Shown here: positions 5,126-6,034 of the stretch, piece after piece
How positions within the stretch are numbered: position 1 is the stretch's first letter
Layout: each line of letters begins with the position of its first letter
Assembly: GCA_964541595.1 (NCBI GenBank)
Contig: CAZIRO010000166.1
Span: 1 to 6,034, forward strand
Source of the DNA: CAZIRO01 sp964541595
GTDB lineage: Bacteria > Acidobacteriota > HRBIN11
Length of the DNA stretch: 6,034 bases
Direction of reading: 5' to 3'
The notes under the pieces: generated by a model
What the model was told of the DNA's origin: nothing
Seen by the model: only the letters and a program-made list of their open reading frames with translations
The model's database searches: none
Translations under genes and position numbers: made by a program

Positions 5126-6034
5126 CGGCCGTCAGGAGGAAGCCCGAACACTGGCAACCGCCTGGGATCCCGAACGCAACGATCCGGCGTACCATGCCGA
5201 ATGGGCCTATGTGTTCGATCAGATCGGCCAGACGGAACGGGCGGTCGCCGCATGGCAACGTGCGGTGGAAATCGATCCGCGGGTGGACTGGCTGGAACAA
5301 CTCGCGGACCTGCTCATCGACCTCGACCGCGCGGACGATGCGGTGCCTTACCTGGAACAGGCCGTGCGTGCCGGTACCGATCGCGTCCAGACGTATCTCC
5401 TGCTCGGAGAGATTCTGGAATCCGCGCAACGGGATGACGACGCACGTGCGGTATACCATACCGGCTGGGAACGGACACGCGCGCCCGTACTGCGCCACCG
5501 GATGGACGCCCTGTCGGAGACTGCCGCACCTTCCGAAGTGGCGACCGTACTGGGGCGGATTCCCACACAGGAAGATGCGCTGTCGTTCCTGCAGTACTTT
5601 CAGGGACGTGAGGGCGTGTACGCACGTCAGTGGGTCGATCCGTCCGGGCGCGTTGGATACCAGCCGGTGCGTGAACCGTTGACGCCCGGAATTGCATTGC
5701 GCCATCTGCAGGGTGATATCACCGTGGGCGTCTATCCCGTACGGGTGGACAATACGGTATACTTCATCGCGTGGGATATCGATATCAATCGGTCGGTATT
5801 GCGTGCCTGTCGAAACGATCCCGACCGGCTTGCCGAACATGCCCGTGCTGCCCACGATGCGGCTGTTCAATTGGTAGAATTCCTGCACGATGCCGATCTG
5901 CCGTGTATGCTGGAGGACAGCGGCTACAAGGGCCGACACGTGTGGCTGTTTTTCCGTACCCCTATGGACGCCGGGATTGCGCGCACGATCGGTCAGACAG
6001 TGGCCCGTCTGCATCCCCTGCCCTCCGGACTGCA
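5088..6034 (+). CDS. TPR-AEP primase-polymerase fusion, CAPP-like (3'-partial)
   Basis: Predicted DNA/RNA primase-polymerase of the archaeo-eukaryotic primase superfamily, fused to TPR repeats and encoded in the Csm operon. 315 residues are visible and the gene runs off the edge without a stop. Residues 1-131 are TPR-like: a partial helix pair at 4-31, a textbook repeat at about 33-65 (conserved Ala, Phe, Gly, Ala, Trp, Ala, Pro positions), and two weaker repeats at 66-98 and 99-131. After a linker, FLQYFQGREGVYARQW (from 167) and GYQPVREPLT lead into the AEP fold. Motif I is AWDIDI with Asp230 and Asp232 (nt 5775-5783). Motif II is EDSGYKGRHVWLFF with Ser278 and His284 (nt 5919-5939). The third catalytic acidic residue lies beyond the window. 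This layout recalls the CRISPR-associated primase-polymerases (CAPPs) reported next to cas1/cas2. The family call is from motif memory; the exact role is inferred. Confidence 0.85.
   Translation, partial: MVRPEEVLRLYRNGRQEEARTLATAWDPERNDPAYHAEWAYVFDQIGQTERAVAAWQRAVEIDPRVDWLEQLADLLIDLDRADDAVPYLEQAVRAGTDRVQTYLLLGEILESAQRDDDARAVYHTGWERTRAPVLRHRMDALSETAAPSEVATVLGRIPTQEDALSFLQYFQGREGVYARQWVDPSGRVGYQPVREPLTPGIALRHLQGDITVGVYPVRVDNTVYFIAWDIDINRSVLRACRNDPDRLAEHARAAHDAAVQLVEFLHDADLPCMLEDSGYKGRHVWLFFRTPMDAGIARTIGQTVARLHPLPSGL
5775..5783 (+). other. AEP motif I (DxD) metal-binding site
   Basis: Codons GAT ATC GAT give Asp-Ile-Asp at the end of a hydrophobic strand (VYFIAWDIDI). This is the two-Asp metal-binding motif of AEP primases and primase-polymerases. 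Both aspartates are present, so the catalytic half that can be seen is intact. Confidence 0.8.
5919..5939 (+). other. AEP motif II (SG..GxH) nucleotide-binding site
   Basis: Codons for S-G-Y-K-G-R-H, followed by VWLFF. Motif II in AEP enzymes supplies Ser and His for contacts to the incoming nucleotide triphosphate. It lies 46 residues after the DxD, a plausible distance for this fold. Confidence 0.78.

Noticed and set aside
4899..6014. Long open frame on the minus strand (371 codons) opposite csm5 and the primase gene
   Set aside because: Its translation has no recognisable motif, and both plus-strand genes have clear family motifs throughout. It is an antisense shadow favoured by GC-rich codon use.
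1..6034. CRISPR array, tRNA, insertion sequence or transcription terminator
   Set aside because: I saw no spaced direct repeats, no tRNA-like cloverleaf, no IS ends and no GC stem followed by a T-run. There is no non-coding gap longer than 26 nt to hold one.

Overview
The window is the interior of a CRISPR-Cas type III-A (Csm) interference operon that leads straight into a TPR-primase/polymerase fusion gene. All six genes are on the + strand and packed with no gap longer than 26 nt, so I read the window as one transcription unit. It enters the window from the left and leaves on the right.

Layout: csm1/cas10 (5'-truncated by the window edge, ends 1655); csm2 (1652-2089, 4-nt ATGA overlap); csm3 (2089-2904, 1-nt TGATG overlap); csm4 (2931-3932, after a 26-nt gap); csm5 (3929-5125, 4-nt ATGA overlap); and a gene starting at 5088, 38 nt inside csm5, that runs off the right edge. 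The visible part of that last gene has N-terminal tetratricopeptide repeats followed by the first half of an archaeo-eukaryotic primase (AEP/Prim-Pol) domain, with a DxD motif and a downstream SG...H motif. It looks like a CRISPR-associated primase-polymerase (CAPP-like).

How the genes work together: Csm1-Csm5 form the crRNA-guided Csm complex. Csm4 with Csm1 caps the crRNA 5'-tag end, Csm3 and Csm2 form the two filaments, and Csm5 closes the 3' end. Csm1 keeps the GGDD cyclase motif, so target RNA recognition should trigger cyclic oligoadenylate synthesis. Csm3 has Glu at the position that aligns by eye with the catalytic Asp of the backbone RNase, so target-RNA slicing may be altered. The primase-polymerase is translationally coupled to csm5; from the known CAPP family it would be expected to act in spacer acquisition or DNA processing, but no cas1 or cas2 is inside the window.

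Organism: probably a bacterium with a GC content visibly above 50% and strong Shine-Dalgarno sites (GGAGG/AAGGAG types). The sequence does not let me name a phylum. No CRISPR repeats, cas6, CARF-family effector, tRNA/rRNA, insertion sequence, promoter or terminator is visible.
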